Source: Pseudogracilibacillus sp037892545
Lineage (GTDB): Bacteria; Bacillota; Bacilli; Bacillales; Amphibacillaceae
NCBI RefSeq assembly: GCF_037892545.1
Contig: NZ_JBBKBG010000001.1
Coordinates: forward strand, 186,001-250,000
Direction: 5' to 3'
Length of the DNA: 64,000 nt
Shown here one piece after another: positions 17,197 through 25,527 of this stretch. Under the pieces are notes generated by a model. That model saw only the letters and a program-made list of their open reading frames with translations. It searched no databases and was not told where the DNA came from. Made by a program: the position numbers and the translations under genes. The stretch's first letter is position 1; each line of letters opens with the position of its first letter.

Positions 17197-17700
17197 TTAC
17201 TTAGTTTTCACCTTAAATAATGGTTGTCCATATTCAACTAATTCTCCATCACCAACTAAAATTTCTACGATTTCACCAGTTGTTTCTGCTTCAATTTCGT
17301 TGAATAACTTCATTGCTTCTACAATACAAACGATTGTTTCTTCATTAATTGTTGATCCAACTTCAACATATGCATCGCTTTCTGGTGATGGCTTACGGTA
17401 AAACGTTCCAACCATTGGGGAAACGATTTCAATAATAGAGTCATCTTCTTCTGTTTGTGCAGGAACTGCCTGTTGTTTAGGAATTTCTTTTAAAACAACT
17501 TCTTCCTTCTTCTCTTCTACAACAGCTTGAGTTTGTACTGGTGCCGCTTGTTGTACTACCTCTTCTACTTGATTTACGATCGGTTGTTTAGTTTCTTTTT
17601 TAATTGTCATCGTAGATCCATCGTTCTCATACGTGAATTCACTAATAGACGATTGGTCGATTAATCTAATTAATTCTCTTAATTCTTGTACCTTAAACAT
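17197..17700 (-). CDS. accB: Biotin carboxyl carrier protein of acetyl-CoA carboxylase
   Basis: Carries the biotin prosthetic group between AccC and the carboxyltransferase. The 167-residue protein has a conserved N-terminal helix, a flexible Q/V/E/P-rich linker (about 38-88) and the biotinyl domain with the acceptor lysine in VEAMKLF. The ATG at 17700 has AAGGGGAG 9 nt upstream. An unusual inverted-repeat structure lies about 90-145 nt upstream in the leader or promoter region. Confidence 0.95.
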   Translation of the reverse strand: MFKVQELRELIRLIDQSSISEFTYENDGSTMTIKKETKQPIVNQVEEVVQQAAPVQTQAVVEEKKEEVVLKEIPKQQAVPAQTEEDDSIIEIVSPMVGTFYRKPSPESDAYVEVGSTINEETIVCIVEAMKLFNEIEAETTGEIVEILVGDGELVEYGQPLFKVKTK

Positions 17701-17787
17701 ATGTATAACTCCCCTTTTTCAAATAATTAACTCATTCGATATTCATTTTAACACAAATATTCAAAATACACTTAATTTTAATTATAT

Positions 17788-17844
17788 TGTTTACATCCAC
17801 CGTTATTCGGTCATAAATGGACGATTTAAAATTAAATGTAAACA
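17788..17844 (-). promoter_or_regulatory. Nested inverted repeat upstream of accB
   Basis: TGTTTACAT (17788-17796) is mirrored by ATGTAAACA (17836-17844). Between them a second stem is possible: CC...ACCG against CGGT...GG around an AATA loop. It lies in the 330-bp gap before accB and could be an operator or a leader RNA structure. AccB or FapR involvement is only a guess; no FapR consensus is visible. The rest of the gap holds the spoIIIAH terminator. Confidence 0.5.
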
Positions 17845-17910
17845 TAATTTTACCATAGAAAGGTTGTTTTGAAAAAATAAACATAGTATGCTCTTTTTCA
17901 ACCCTTACAC

Positions 17911-17966
17911 AAAAAACGAAACAATAGATAGCATGAAAATATTCAATGCACCCATTATTTCGTTTC
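17911..17966 (-). terminator. Terminator of the spoIIIA operon
   Basis: Arms AAACGAAATAAT and ATTGTTTCGTTT (one mismatch) with an inner GCAT/ATGC pair are followed on the minus strand by TTTTTTGTG. It lies about 65 nt past the spoIIIAH stop. Confidence 0.75.
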
Positions 17967-18030
17967 AAATATATTATATAAACATCGCTACAGAAAAAAT
18001 AAAGTTAATATCCACTTTGTATGTACAGCA

Positions 18031-18549
18031 TTATTTCGTGATCAGTTCGTGTTTTACATCGATTTCTTTTTCGGTAAATTCATCTTTTACCATTTGCATC
18101 ACTTGTACTGCCTCTTGCTTTTCTAATGAATCAGATAATATGTGTACATGGACTTTGTCATCATCTGTTCGAACGAGCACATCTTTAAAATTTTCATAAT
18201 TCGTTTTGATCATTTCTTGTAATATTTGTTCCTTCGTTGATAATGACTCCAATGTAGACATCTCATTCAATGCTTCATTTATTTCGTTTGTTGTTGCATC
18301 ATTTGAAGCGATGATTTCTTTTAAACGCTCCTTTTTTAAATTTCGTTCATCTTCTAACTCCATACGAATCGTCGTATATAATTCATTCACACTGACCTCT
18401 TCAATATCTTCAATCGTTATTTCCTCTTCCAAAAAGTCATCATTTACTTCTTGAAACGTCATGTTTTCTTTATCAGATACAATATAATATACACTTAAAA
18501 CAATCATTAAACTTAACATCGTCAATAACCAAACTGTTTGTCGTTTCAT
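18031..18549 (-). CDS. spoIIIAH: Stage III sporulation protein SpoIIIAH
   Basis: Mother-cell membrane protein whose extracellular domain zips to forespore SpoIIQ across the intermembrane space. The 172-residue protein has one N-terminal membrane segment (about 6-25), an acidic region and a helical stretch (about 60-110). The C-terminal YscJ/FliF-like ring-building domain (about 115-170) contains TNYENFKDVLVRTDDDKVHVHILSDSL split over two strands. ATG start. It is the last gene of the spoIIIA operon, 13 nt after spoIIIAG. Confidence 0.93.
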   Translation of the reverse strand: MKRQTVWLLTMLSLMIVLSVYYIVSDKENMTFQEVNDDFLEEEITIEDIEEVSVNELYTTIRMELEDERNLKKERLKEIIASNDATTNEINEALNEMSTLESLSTKEQILQEMIKTNYENFKDVLVRTDDDKVHVHILSDSLEKQEAVQVMQMVKDEFTEKEIDVKHELITK

Positions 18550-18562
18550 TTACTTACCCCTT

Positions 18563-19174
18563 TCATTTTTGTTGTACAGAAATTTTATATGTTGGTATAT
18601 CTAACACTTTTGCAACGGCATCAATTACTTCTTTTTGTTTATTAGCAGATTGGACTCCATTTGCAATAATTAATACGCCTCTTACTTCTGGCTTTTTTAA
18701 TTGAGTTAATAATGGTACTTCTTTTTCTCCCTCCCTTACAAAGACAATTTTTGTTTCTTTAGACTCGTCCTCCACTTGACGAGTCCCACCATTTGTATCT
18801 TGTTCTTCTGTCTGTTGTTTTTGTGTCAAATGATCTTTTTCATATATTTGCACATTAGTTGAATCAATGTTGATCATTACTTCTGCATCTTGTATTCCAT
18901 TCATTTTATTCAAAATATGTTGCAGTGATTGTTCATATTGTTCCTCTAATACACGAATATGTTCGTCTTCTACATGTATGGTTTCCGTCTCTTTTTGTGC
19001 GTCTTGTTCTTGTATGTATACATCATTCGGTTCCTCTATTTTTTTGTTGTTATTTCCAATAAATAATACGAGCATCCCTATTAAGCCAATAAGTAAAATA
19101 TATTTATTTTTTTTATCCTTTTCTATCCAACTTACAACATATTTGATCCATTTTATTATAATCGCCTCCCCCAC
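18563..19174 (-). CDS. spoIIIAG: Stage III sporulation protein SpoIIIAG
   Basis: Ring-forming component of the SpoIIIA-SpoIIQ channel. A single membrane segment (about 24-41) follows a short basic N-terminus, and a C-terminal ring domain includes VRGVLIIANGVQSANKQKEVIDAVAKVLDIPTYKI split over the fold. The only conventional start is GTG at 19174, but it has no ribosome site and is itself followed by GGGGGAGG. An ATA codon at 19156 lies 8 nt after GGAGG and overlaps the spoIIIAF stop as TAATA, where TAATG would be usual. Translation may really start there. Confidence 0.92.
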   Translation of the reverse strand: MGEAIIIKWIKYVVSWIEKDKKNKYILLIGLIGMLVLFIGNNNKKIEEPNDVYIQEQDAQKETETIHVEDEHIRVLEEQYEQSLQHILNKMNGIQDAEVMINIDSTNVQIYEKDHLTQKQQTEEQDTNGGTRQVEDESKETKIVFVREGEKEVPLLTQLKKPEVRGVLIIANGVQSANKQKEVIDAVAKVLDIPTYKISVQQK

Positions 19175-19713
19175 TTTACTTTAATTGGCACATCATTTAC
19201 TTCCCATATTTGTTGTAATTTTTTCACTAGTTTTTCGTCTTTATCCGTTTGGGTTGAATAGGATGTATCGTCATTTACAATGATTTTATCAACGTGAATA
19301 AATTGCTCTGATTCTTCATCCATATAAACAACTATTTCCTGCAAACTCGATTCTTCCATGATAAATTCTATATCATGTATTACTTGTCCAGTTAATTGTC
19401 GATTTGCTTCATCGATTAAAATTTCTTTTGACTCATTCCATATATATGCATCTCTTTCTGATTCTAAACCATTCCAACCAATATTTTCTTCTACATTTTC
19501 CGGTATTAGTATCTGTTCCATTTTTTGCCAAGATACATCAAGGGATATATTCATTAAACTAACAATCGGTTGTAAAAAGATAAGTAATAAAAAGAGCCCA
19601 AGCACGATTTCTACATATTTTCTAAATTGATTTTCTGGTAATAATATTTGAATAATAGTTCCAATAAAAATAAAAATTATTATTTGAGTAACCCAATCAA
19701 CGATATACTGCAT
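19156..19713 (-). CDS. spoIIIAF: Stage III sporulation protein SpoIIIAF
   Basis: Membrane component of the SpoIIIA complex. Two N-terminal hydrophobic segments (about 8-26 and 34-54) are followed by an extracytoplasmic domain ending in a ring-building-like fold (ERDAYIWNESKEILIDEANRQ...). The ATG at 19713 is chosen since GAGGTAGGG precedes it and the product then begins MQYIVDWVTQIIIFI as in homologues. The frame is open further upstream inside spoIIIAE. The stop overlaps the probable spoIIIAG start. Confidence 0.93.
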   Translation of the reverse strand: MQYIVDWVTQIIIFIFIGTIIQILLPENQFRKYVEIVLGLFLLLIFLQPIVSLMNISLDVSWQKMEQILIPENVEENIGWNGLESERDAYIWNESKEILIDEANRQLTGQVIHDIEFIMEESSLQEIVVYMDEESEQFIHVDKIIVNDDTSYSTQTDKDEKLVKKLQQIWEVNDVPIKVKWGRRL

Positions 19714-19721
19714 GATGATCC

Positions 19722-20894
19722 CTACCTCAAAAATAGCGGAATATTGCTCAAAACAATCATAATGACGACCGAAATAAAAAACATAAAGGACACGATAAGC
19801 AAACATGTAAATAAGAACATCATATATTGACTAACAGTTTGTAACATGGCGCTCACTTCTTTATTTCCTAAAGGTTGAATAAGTGCGGCAGCTAACTTAT
19901 ATAGAAATGCAATAATGACAATCTTAATTAAAGGAAATATCGCAATCATTACAAGTATCACAACTCCGGCAATTCCAACTCCGTTTTTTAACAATTGTGC
20001 TGCAAATAAAAATGTGTCGGTCGCCTCGGTAAAGGTCCGCCCAATTATCGGAATAATATTACTCGATAGAAATTTTGTCGTTTTTAAAAGCAAACCATCC
20101 TGAACTGTATGAACCGCCCCTTGTATGGATAAAACGGTAAGAAAAACAGTGAAAAATACACTAATTATTCCTATGCTTACATGTTTAAATAAATGCGCTA
20201 ATTTAGTTGCTTGGAACCGTTCATTAAATTGGCTCACCATCGTTAATAGTAGACCGATATACAAAAATGGAAGGACGAGCCTAGTCATTAATAGTCCACT
20301 TATATGTGTTAAAAATATAATAGTTGGATGAAAAAATGCAGCGGTTAGTAATTGTCCTGAAGTTGCTAGTAAGGAGAGTAAGATTGGTAAAAGTGCTATC
20401 ATAAAATTATTCATCATTAAAATCGTATCTTTTGTATATGTAAACACGTGGTGAAAACTTTGAAGTGAAATATATAAAATCACGATATAAACGATGAAAT
20501 TGGCTACTTTACTTACTGTTTCATGTAAAAATGCATGTTGAATTGCTTGTAAAAGTAAATGTAATATCGCAAGGAGCAATAATTGTGAAAGGAGTGTAGA
20601 TTGTATCCATATTTCATGAAACAAATAATGAAACAATCCTTTTGCCATATTTTTAATTGAAAAACTTCCATCTTGCATAATTAAATCTTTTATATCTTTA
20701 TTCGTTAATTCAGTAAAATACGCTCCGTACTCCTTTTGGATTGTTTCCCAGTATAATTCGATATCTTCCAGTGGAATCGACTGTAATAATTCGTCTTCAA
20801 TTTGAATGCCTTTCTCCGTTAAGCTATCTTCCGCAACCACTTGAGATGGATGAATTAGAATCAATATAACAATAAGGAGGATGTTGTTTTTCAT
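19722..20894 (-). CDS. spoIIIAE: Stage III sporulation protein SpoIIIAE
   Basis: Polytopic membrane protein proposed to form the transport pore of the SpoIIIA channel. The 390-residue protein has a cleavable-looking signal peptide (about 1-21, ending VVA), a short exterior segment with DIELYWETIQKEYG, then about seven hydrophobic segments. ATG start. AAAGGATC lies about 13 nt upstream, a slightly long spacing. It is nine nt upstream of spoIIIAF. Confidence 0.94.
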   Translation of the reverse strand: MKNNILLIVILILIHPSQVVAEDSLTEKGIQIEDELLQSIPLEDIELYWETIQKEYGAYFTELTNKDIKDLIMQDGSFSIKNMAKGLFHYLFHEIWIQSTLLSQLLLLAILHLLLQAIQHAFLHETVSKVANFIVYIVILYISLQSFHHVFTYTKDTILMMNNFMIALLPILLSLLATSGQLLTAAFFHPTIIFLTHISGLLMTRLVLPFLYIGLLLTMVSQFNERFQATKLAHLFKHVSIGIISVFFTVFLTVLSIQGAVHTVQDGLLLKTTKFLSSNIIPIIGRTFTEATDTFLFAAQLLKNGVGIAGVVILVMIAIFPLIKIVIIAFLYKLAAALIQPLGNKEVSAMLQTVSQYMMFLFTCLLIVSFMFFISVVIMIVLSNIPLFLR

Positions 20895-20922
20895 ACATTT
20901 ATTTCGATCCTTTCCACTCCTT

Positions 20923-21324
20923 TTAAAAAGGATATTCCGTTGGGATAAATTGTAAAATAATTTGAATGACCGCTTGAATAATAGGTATTGCTAAAATTAA
21001 AATGAAGACTTTTCCTGCAAGTTCTATGTTTGAACCAATGGATGATAATCCAGCATCACGCATCATATTTGCCGCAAACTCTGTTACATAAGCAATTCCA
21101 ATAATTTTAAAGATGGTTTGGATATAAATGGAGTCAATACGAACTAGTTGTGCTAATGATTGTAACAATTGGATGATTTTCGTTATTTCCAACATGACGA
21201 TAAACAAAACAAACATGCTTGTACAAAGAACGATCACAAAGGCAATAGATGCATTTACTTCTTTTACAACGATAAATAAAAATGCTGCAACGATACAAAT
21301 GAGGATAATTTGTATAATAGTCAT
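20923..21324 (-). CDS. spoIIIAD: Stage III sporulation protein SpoIIIAD
   Basis: Small membrane subunit of the SpoIIIA complex. 133 residues with about four hydrophobic helices and the conserved stretch YIQTIFKIIGIAYVTEFAANMMRDAG. ATG start with TAGGA 8 nt upstream. It lies between spoIIIAC and spoIIIAE in the standard operon order. Confidence 0.93.
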   Translation of the reverse strand: MTIIQIILICIVAAFLFIVVKEVNASIAFVIVLCTSMFVLFIVMLEITKIIQLLQSLAQLVRIDSIYIQTIFKIIGIAYVTEFAANMMRDAGLSSIGSNIELAGKVFILILAIPIIQAVIQIILQFIPTEYPF

Positions 21325-21333
21325 GTTTTATTC

Positions 21334-21534
21334 CTACATAAAAAAAATGGATTTCATTTGTTGGAATAATTGTGATAAATGATTTACAACAAAATATAAA
21401 ACAATAATGAAACCGACAAGGGATACAAATTGAGCAATGTCTTCTTTGCCCATCTGCTTAAGAACAGTATGGATTAACGCTGTTACAATCCCAATCCCAG
21501 CAATTTGAAATAATATGGTAGCGTCAACCAACAT
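21334..21534 (-). CDS. spoIIIAC: Stage III sporulation protein SpoIIIAC
   Basis: Small two-helix membrane subunit of the SpoIIIA complex with the conserved FQIAGIGIVTALIHTVLKQMGK core. The frame begins ATGTTTATG at 21540. The second ATG (21534) is chosen because AAAGGGG is 8 nt upstream of it and only 2 nt from the first, and the product then begins MLVD like B. subtilis MGVD. 66 residues. Confidence 0.92.
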   Translation of the reverse strand: MLVDATILFQIAGIGIVTALIHTVLKQMGKEDIAQFVSLVGFIIVLYFVVNHLSQLFQQMKSIFFM

Positions 21535-21579
21535 AAACATAACCCCTTTCTAGCTTCATGTACATTTAATATATCGTCA

Positions 21580-22092
21580 TTACATAAGTAAAATGACAAG
21601 GAAAATACCGAGAAATATACCAAGTTTCGTATATAGTTTGCTATATTTCTTACGTTCTTCCATTGCTTGTTCTAAAATTTGTTCCAAATAAGTAATTGTT
21701 AATGTGATTTGTTCATGTTGTTTCATGAGAGTATAATCACCTAATGTATGGCCAAATTGCTTTAAGACAATTATTTCATCCTTTTGAAGCGCACTTATTT
21801 GTAATAAATGATCTGTTTCTTTTTCCCAAATAACAGATAAATTTGTAATAATCGTTTCCATTTCATTTACTAATGATTGATAATACTGTTTTAACGGGTC
21901 TGCAACTTTTTCACTTATAATAGAAAAAGTCTCTTGTAGTGGGCGTTGATTATGTACGATTTCTGCATCCATGATATGAAATGAAAAAATTAATTGTTTT
22001 AATTGTCTTTCTCTTTTTGTATACAACATGCTGTAGCGGTGACCGAACCATGAAGTACATAGTAAAATCATACATGCACCAAACCATTTCAT
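21580..22092 (-). CDS. spoIIIAB: Stage III sporulation protein SpoIIIAB
   Basis: Membrane protein with similarity in layout to GspF-type assembly factors. An N-terminal hydrophobic segment (about 4-20) and a C-terminal one (about 152-169) flank a helical cytoplasmic region. The segment AEIVHNQRPLQETF is conserved in the family. 170 residues. The ATG overlaps the spoIIIAA stop by 4 nt (ATGA). Confidence 0.93.
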   Translation of the reverse strand: MKWFGACMILLCTSWFGHRYSMLYTKRERQLKQLIFSFHIMDAEIVHNQRPLQETFSIISEKVADPLKQYYQSLVNEMETIITNLSVIWEKETDHLLQISALQKDEIIVLKQFGHTLGDYTLMKQHEQITLTITYLEQILEQAMEERKKYSKLYTKLGIFLGIFLVILLM

Positions 22093-22997
22093 CTTTTATG
22101 CACCTTATAAAAGTTCATTTTTTCATTCTTTTTATGGAACATCGTAAATGAAAAAGCACCATTTGTATCTCGAGTTACATGAACAAAACGTTTGAACAAC
22201 TGTTGTTCAAATAAACTTTTTAACTGCGGCCTTTCCATCAATTCGTCCATATTGTTACTGTGCGCGGTACAGATGATCGTTACACCAGTTCGAATCGCTT
22301 CTAAAATTGCCTGTACATCTTCTATGCTTCCTATTTCATCTATAATTAATATTTGTGGTGACATGGAACGAATCATCATAAACATCCCAAATTGTTTTAA
22401 ACAATTATCCATTATATCCGTGCGTACACCGATATCTAATTGAGGGATTCCATTTTTACATGCAGCCAATTCTGAACGCTCGTCTACAATCGCAACTTTT
22501 TGGGAAATCATCCCATCATCACTTATTTGTTTTGCAAGATCTCGGAGTAAAGTCGTTTTACCTGTTTGTGGTGCGCCAAAAATGATGGTATGTTGCAATG
22601 TATTTCCTTCTTTAATATTATTTAATAATGGTTTGGCGATTCCTTTTATTTCTTGTGCAATACGAATATTAAAAAAAGTTGCTTCTTTAATCTTTTTTTC
22701 ATCTGTTAATACTTCTCCAGAAAATCCGATTCGATGCCCTCCGCTAATCGTTAAAAAACCTTGTTTAAACGGTTCGTCCATTCGATAAATAGAATGATTC
22801 GTTAATTGCCTTAAAAAATACATTCGCTCTTGTTCTGTGAAAGTATAATCTAGCAATATATGGTTTTGAAAAAAATTTAATTCAATCGGTTTTTGAATGC
22901 GGAGGCGTATTTCTTCTAGTTGGTTTGATTGGTTGTACACTTTTTCTTCTAACATCTTTTTCACATTCGGTGAAAACAATTGGAAAATCTCTTCCAT
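22089..22997 (-). CDS. spoIIIAA: Stage III sporulation ATPase SpoIIIAA
   Basis: Cytoplasmic ATPase of the SpoIIIA complex, related to secretion ATPases. An N-terminal domain (about 1-130, with SGGHRIGFSGEV) precedes Walker A GAPQTGKTT and Walker B ILIIDEIGS, followed by TGVTIICTAHS. The ATG at 22997 is chosen since AAAGGTG lies 8 nt upstream; codons further 5' overlap that site. First gene of the operon, behind a sigma-E-type promoter. Confidence 0.95.
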   Translation of the reverse strand: MEEIFQLFSPNVKKMLEEKVYNQSNQLEEIRLRIQKPIELNFFQNHILLDYTFTEQERMYFLRQLTNHSIYRMDEPFKQGFLTISGGHRIGFSGEVLTDEKKIKEATFFNIRIAQEIKGIAKPLLNNIKEGNTLQHTIIFGAPQTGKTTLLRDLAKQISDDGMISQKVAIVDERSELAACKNGIPQLDIGVRTDIMDNCLKQFGMFMMIRSMSPQILIIDEIGSIEDVQAILEAIRTGVTIICTAHSNNMDELMERPQLKSLFEQQLFKRFVHVTRDTNGAFSFTMFHKKNEKMNFYKVHKR

Positions 22998-23025
22998 CTG
23001 CAACACACCTTTTCCCTTCTTTCTT

Positions 23026-23055
23026 CACTATATGTTCGTCTTAAAATAAATATGA
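23026..23055 (-). promoter_or_regulatory. Sigma-E promoter of the spoIIIA operon
   Basis: The minus strand reads TCATATT, 14 nt, then CATATAGTG. This fits the sigma-E pattern KMATATT-N14-CATACA.T closely. It lies about 30 nt upstream of spoIIIAA, whose operon is sigma-E-dependent in B. subtilis. Confidence 0.75.
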
Positions 23056-23065
23056 AGGAAAAATA

Positions 23066-23103
23066 AAAAAACTAGCAAATGATGATCATTTGCTAGTTTT
23101 TCC
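23066..23103 (-). terminator. Terminator of efp
   Basis: Perfect arms AAAAACTAGCAAATGATG / CATCATTTGCTAGTTTTT form an almost loopless hairpin with poly-T on the minus-strand side, 10 nt past the efp stop and upstream of the spoIIIA promoter. Confidence 0.85.
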
Positions 23104-23111
23104 ATACAATA

Positions 23112-23672
23112 TTAATTTTTACGAGACACATATTTACCATCTGAAGTACTAATCGTTAAAACATCCCCTTCATTAATAAACAATGGTACTTGCACCACTA
23201 AACCAGTTTCTAATTTAGCAGCTTTTGAACCACCACTTACCGTATCCCCTTTAATTCCAGGTTCTGTTTCTGTCACAGTTAAATCTACATTATTTGGAAT
23301 GTCAATTCCAATTACTTCTCCTTGATACATAATGATATCAACAAAGGAGTTTTCAATAATATAGTTTAATTCATTTTCAATTTGAGATGCTTGTAATTCA
23401 ATTTGTTCATATGTATTTGTATCCATGAATGCATGTACATCTCCTGATGCATATAAATATTGCATTTTATTATGCTCAATATGGGCACGTTTTACTTTCT
23501 CACCAGCTCGGAATGTCTTCTCCTGTATGTTCCCATTACGTAAATTACGTAATTTAGAACGAACGAAAGCTGCTCCTTTTCCTGGCTTAACATGTTGGAA
23601 CTCAATCACTTGCCAAATATTATCTTCATATTCGATAGTTGAACCTGTTTTAAAATCATTTACTGAAATCAT
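23112..23672 (-). CDS. efp: Translation elongation factor P
   Basis: Relieves ribosome stalling at polyproline stretches. 186 residues with the KOW-like domain I, the loop HVKPGKGAAFVR carrying the modifiable lysine at the tip, and two OB-fold domains ending SDGKYVSR. The ATG at 23672 has AAGGAGG upstream; the frame extends 7 codons further without support. It follows papA by 34 nt. Confidence 0.96.
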   Translation of the reverse strand: MISVNDFKTGSTIEYEDNIWQVIEFQHVKPGKGAAFVRSKLRNLRNGNIQEKTFRAGEKVKRAHIEHNKMQYLYASGDVHAFMDTNTYEQIELQASQIENELNYIIENSFVDIIMYQGEVIGIDIPNNVDLTVTETEPGIKGDTVSGGSKAAKLETGLVVQVPLFINEGDVLTISTSDGKYVSRKN

Positions 23673-23706
23673 TTTTTGTAGCCTCCTTATCATCCATTAT
23701 ACATTA

Positions 23707-24765
23707 TTACACAATAATTAATTCTTTTGGCGAATGTGTGATAACGCGATTCCCGTCTTCCGTAATCACAATATCATCTTCTATTCGACATCCACCCACA
23801 TCTGGAATATAAATTCCCGGTTCTACGGTTACAACCATATTCGGTCGTAACACCGTGGATGAACGTTGAGATAAACCAGGACCTTCATGAATTTCTAACC
23901 CAATTCCATGTCCTGTTGAATGACCAAAGTATTGTCCATATCCTTTTTCTGTAATATAATCTCGCGTAGTGTCATCTGCTTCTTTTCCTGTCATTCCAGC
24001 TTTAATGTTTGCTACTCCTAATTTTTGTGCTTCTAAAACGACGTCATATATTTCTTTTAGTTGATCATTAATATCACCAACTGCAATTGTTCTTGTAATA
24101 TCTGAACAATATCCTTTATAATAAGCACCAAAATCTAATGTAACGAGTTCTCCCGTTTCAATCTTTTTTTGAGAAGCAACCCCATGAGGTAATGCAGAGC
24201 GCCAACCAGATGCAACAATGGTATCAAAACTGGAAGAAGACGCACCTTTACGACGCATGAAAAATTCCAATTCATTTGCTACATCGATTTCTAATATTCC
24301 TGGTTCTATAACAGTTAATATATGTTCAAATGCATCATCTGCAATTTTAGCAGCCTCTTCTAAAATATGTATTTCATCTAGAGTTTTGATCTCACGTAAT
24401 GATGCAAAAAAACCTTTCAATGGAACTAGTTTTGCGTTAATTTTTGCTTCATACGTTTTATATTGATCATAAGTCATATCATCTGCTTCAAAACCAACAT
24501 TTGCAACTCGAAGCATGCTTAATTGAGTTGCAATTTCATCTAATAATAACCCTGTATGTTCAATCACTGTAAATTCTTTCGCTTCTTCTGTAGCTTGTGT
24601 TGTGTAACGAAAATCAGTTATAAATAATGCTTCTGTTTGCGTAATGATTGCTACGCCAGCTGTACCAGTGAAATTTGTCATATATCTTCTATTATAAGGA
24701 CTTGTAACGAGTATAGCATCCAGGTCTTGTTCTGTTAGTTTTTTTCTTACTTGTTCAAGTTTCAC
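23707..24765 (-). CDS. papA: Xaa-Pro peptidase, M24 family (YqhT/PapA)
   Basis: Metallopeptidase releasing N-terminal residues before proline. 352 residues: an N-terminal creatinase-like domain (about 1-125) and a pita-bread catalytic domain with VTLDFGAYYKGYCSDITRT (two metal aspartates), GHSTGHGIGLEIHEGP (metal histidine), VTVEPGIY and CRIEDDI (metal glutamates). ATG start. The efp-papA pairing is standard; aroQ, which lies upstream in B. subtilis, is absent. Confidence 0.93.
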   Translation of the reverse strand: MKLEQVRKKLTEQDLDAILVTSPYNRRYMTNFTGTAGVAIITQTEALFITDFRYTTQATEEAKEFTVIEHTGLLLDEIATQLSMLRVANVGFEADDMTYDQYKTYEAKINAKLVPLKGFFASLREIKTLDEIHILEEAAKIADDAFEHILTVIEPGILEIDVANELEFFMRRKGASSSSFDTIVASGWRSALPHGVASQKKIETGELVTLDFGAYYKGYCSDITRTIAVGDINDQLKEIYDVVLEAQKLGVANIKAGMTGKEADDTTRDYITEKGYGQYFGHSTGHGIGLEIHEGPGLSQRSSTVLRPNMVVTVEPGIYIPDVGGCRIEDDIVITEDGNRVITHSPKELIIV

Positions 24766-24931
24766 TTTTTCACCTTCTTTTCTATAAATTCATCTGTACT
24801 TGTTTAGGTTAAAAGAAAATCGTTGCATCATAAAATGAAAAAACTAATCATGCATCTATCATGATTCAACCGAAACATTTCCTTTCCTATATTTTCTTAT
24901 TTTAGCATAAAGACGAAGTGTGTGTGAACTA

Positions 24932-25405
24932 TTACGTAGAAGTTGATACGGAAACACTTTGATCATAATAAGATATCGAATACCCTACAAACACGCCATA
25001 CAAAACACTTAAACATAACATCGATACAGTCATTTTCAAAGGCAAATGGATAATATACAGTTTATCGACAAAGAAGTATGGGAATAATATATAAAAAATT
25101 GCCCATAAGCCGATGCCGTAAACGACACCTATTTGCCATTCTTTTCTTTTTCGCCAAAACAGAAAATAAATTAACGATAAGACGACGGAACATATACAAT
25201 ATACAATAAAAAGACAACTGTAATATAATAATCGGATGAACCAATGGTCTTTTATAATAACCTTTTCTGTTATAAAAAATGGATGAAACGTAATAAAATG
25301 AAACGTATGGAAAAAAAGTAAAAAGAATAGTAAAAAAATCGTCGCAACACATCCAACCAATATCGAATATAGAAATACATCATAGGTAGATAACTTTTTT
25401 TGCAT
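24932..25405 (-). CDS. yqhR: YqhR-family membrane protein
   Basis: Four hydrophobic segments (about 12-35, 58-85, 96-115, 124-147) with the family-typical end LCLSVLYGVFVGYSISYYDQ. 157 residues. Function unknown. ATG start. It is divergent from yqhQ across 122 nt and precedes papA, as in B. subtilis apart from the missing aroQ. Very AT-rich and aromatic-rich. Confidence 0.82.
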   Translation of the reverse strand: MQKKLSTYDVFLYSILVGCVATIFLLFFLLFFHTFHFITFHPFFITEKVIIKDHWFIRLLYYSCLFIVYCICSVVLSLIYFLFWRKRKEWQIGVVYGIGLWAIFYILFPYFFVDKLYIIHLPLKMTVSMLCLSVLYGVFVGYSISYYDQSVSVSTST

Positions 25406-25527
25406 GAAAAAATCCTCCTTTTATTCATTAATATATCCATTTTTTTAATTTTCATCATAAAAAAGTTATCTCTACTAGTGATATTCTGTTTTTTCTAGTA
25501 AAATAAAGATAAGGTTGGTGATCACTG

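Noticed and set aside
25062..25458. Overlapping minus-strand frames around yqhR
   Set aside because: Rich in F/Y/I and lacking ribosome sites; they are alternate-frame readings of the AT-rich yqhR region.
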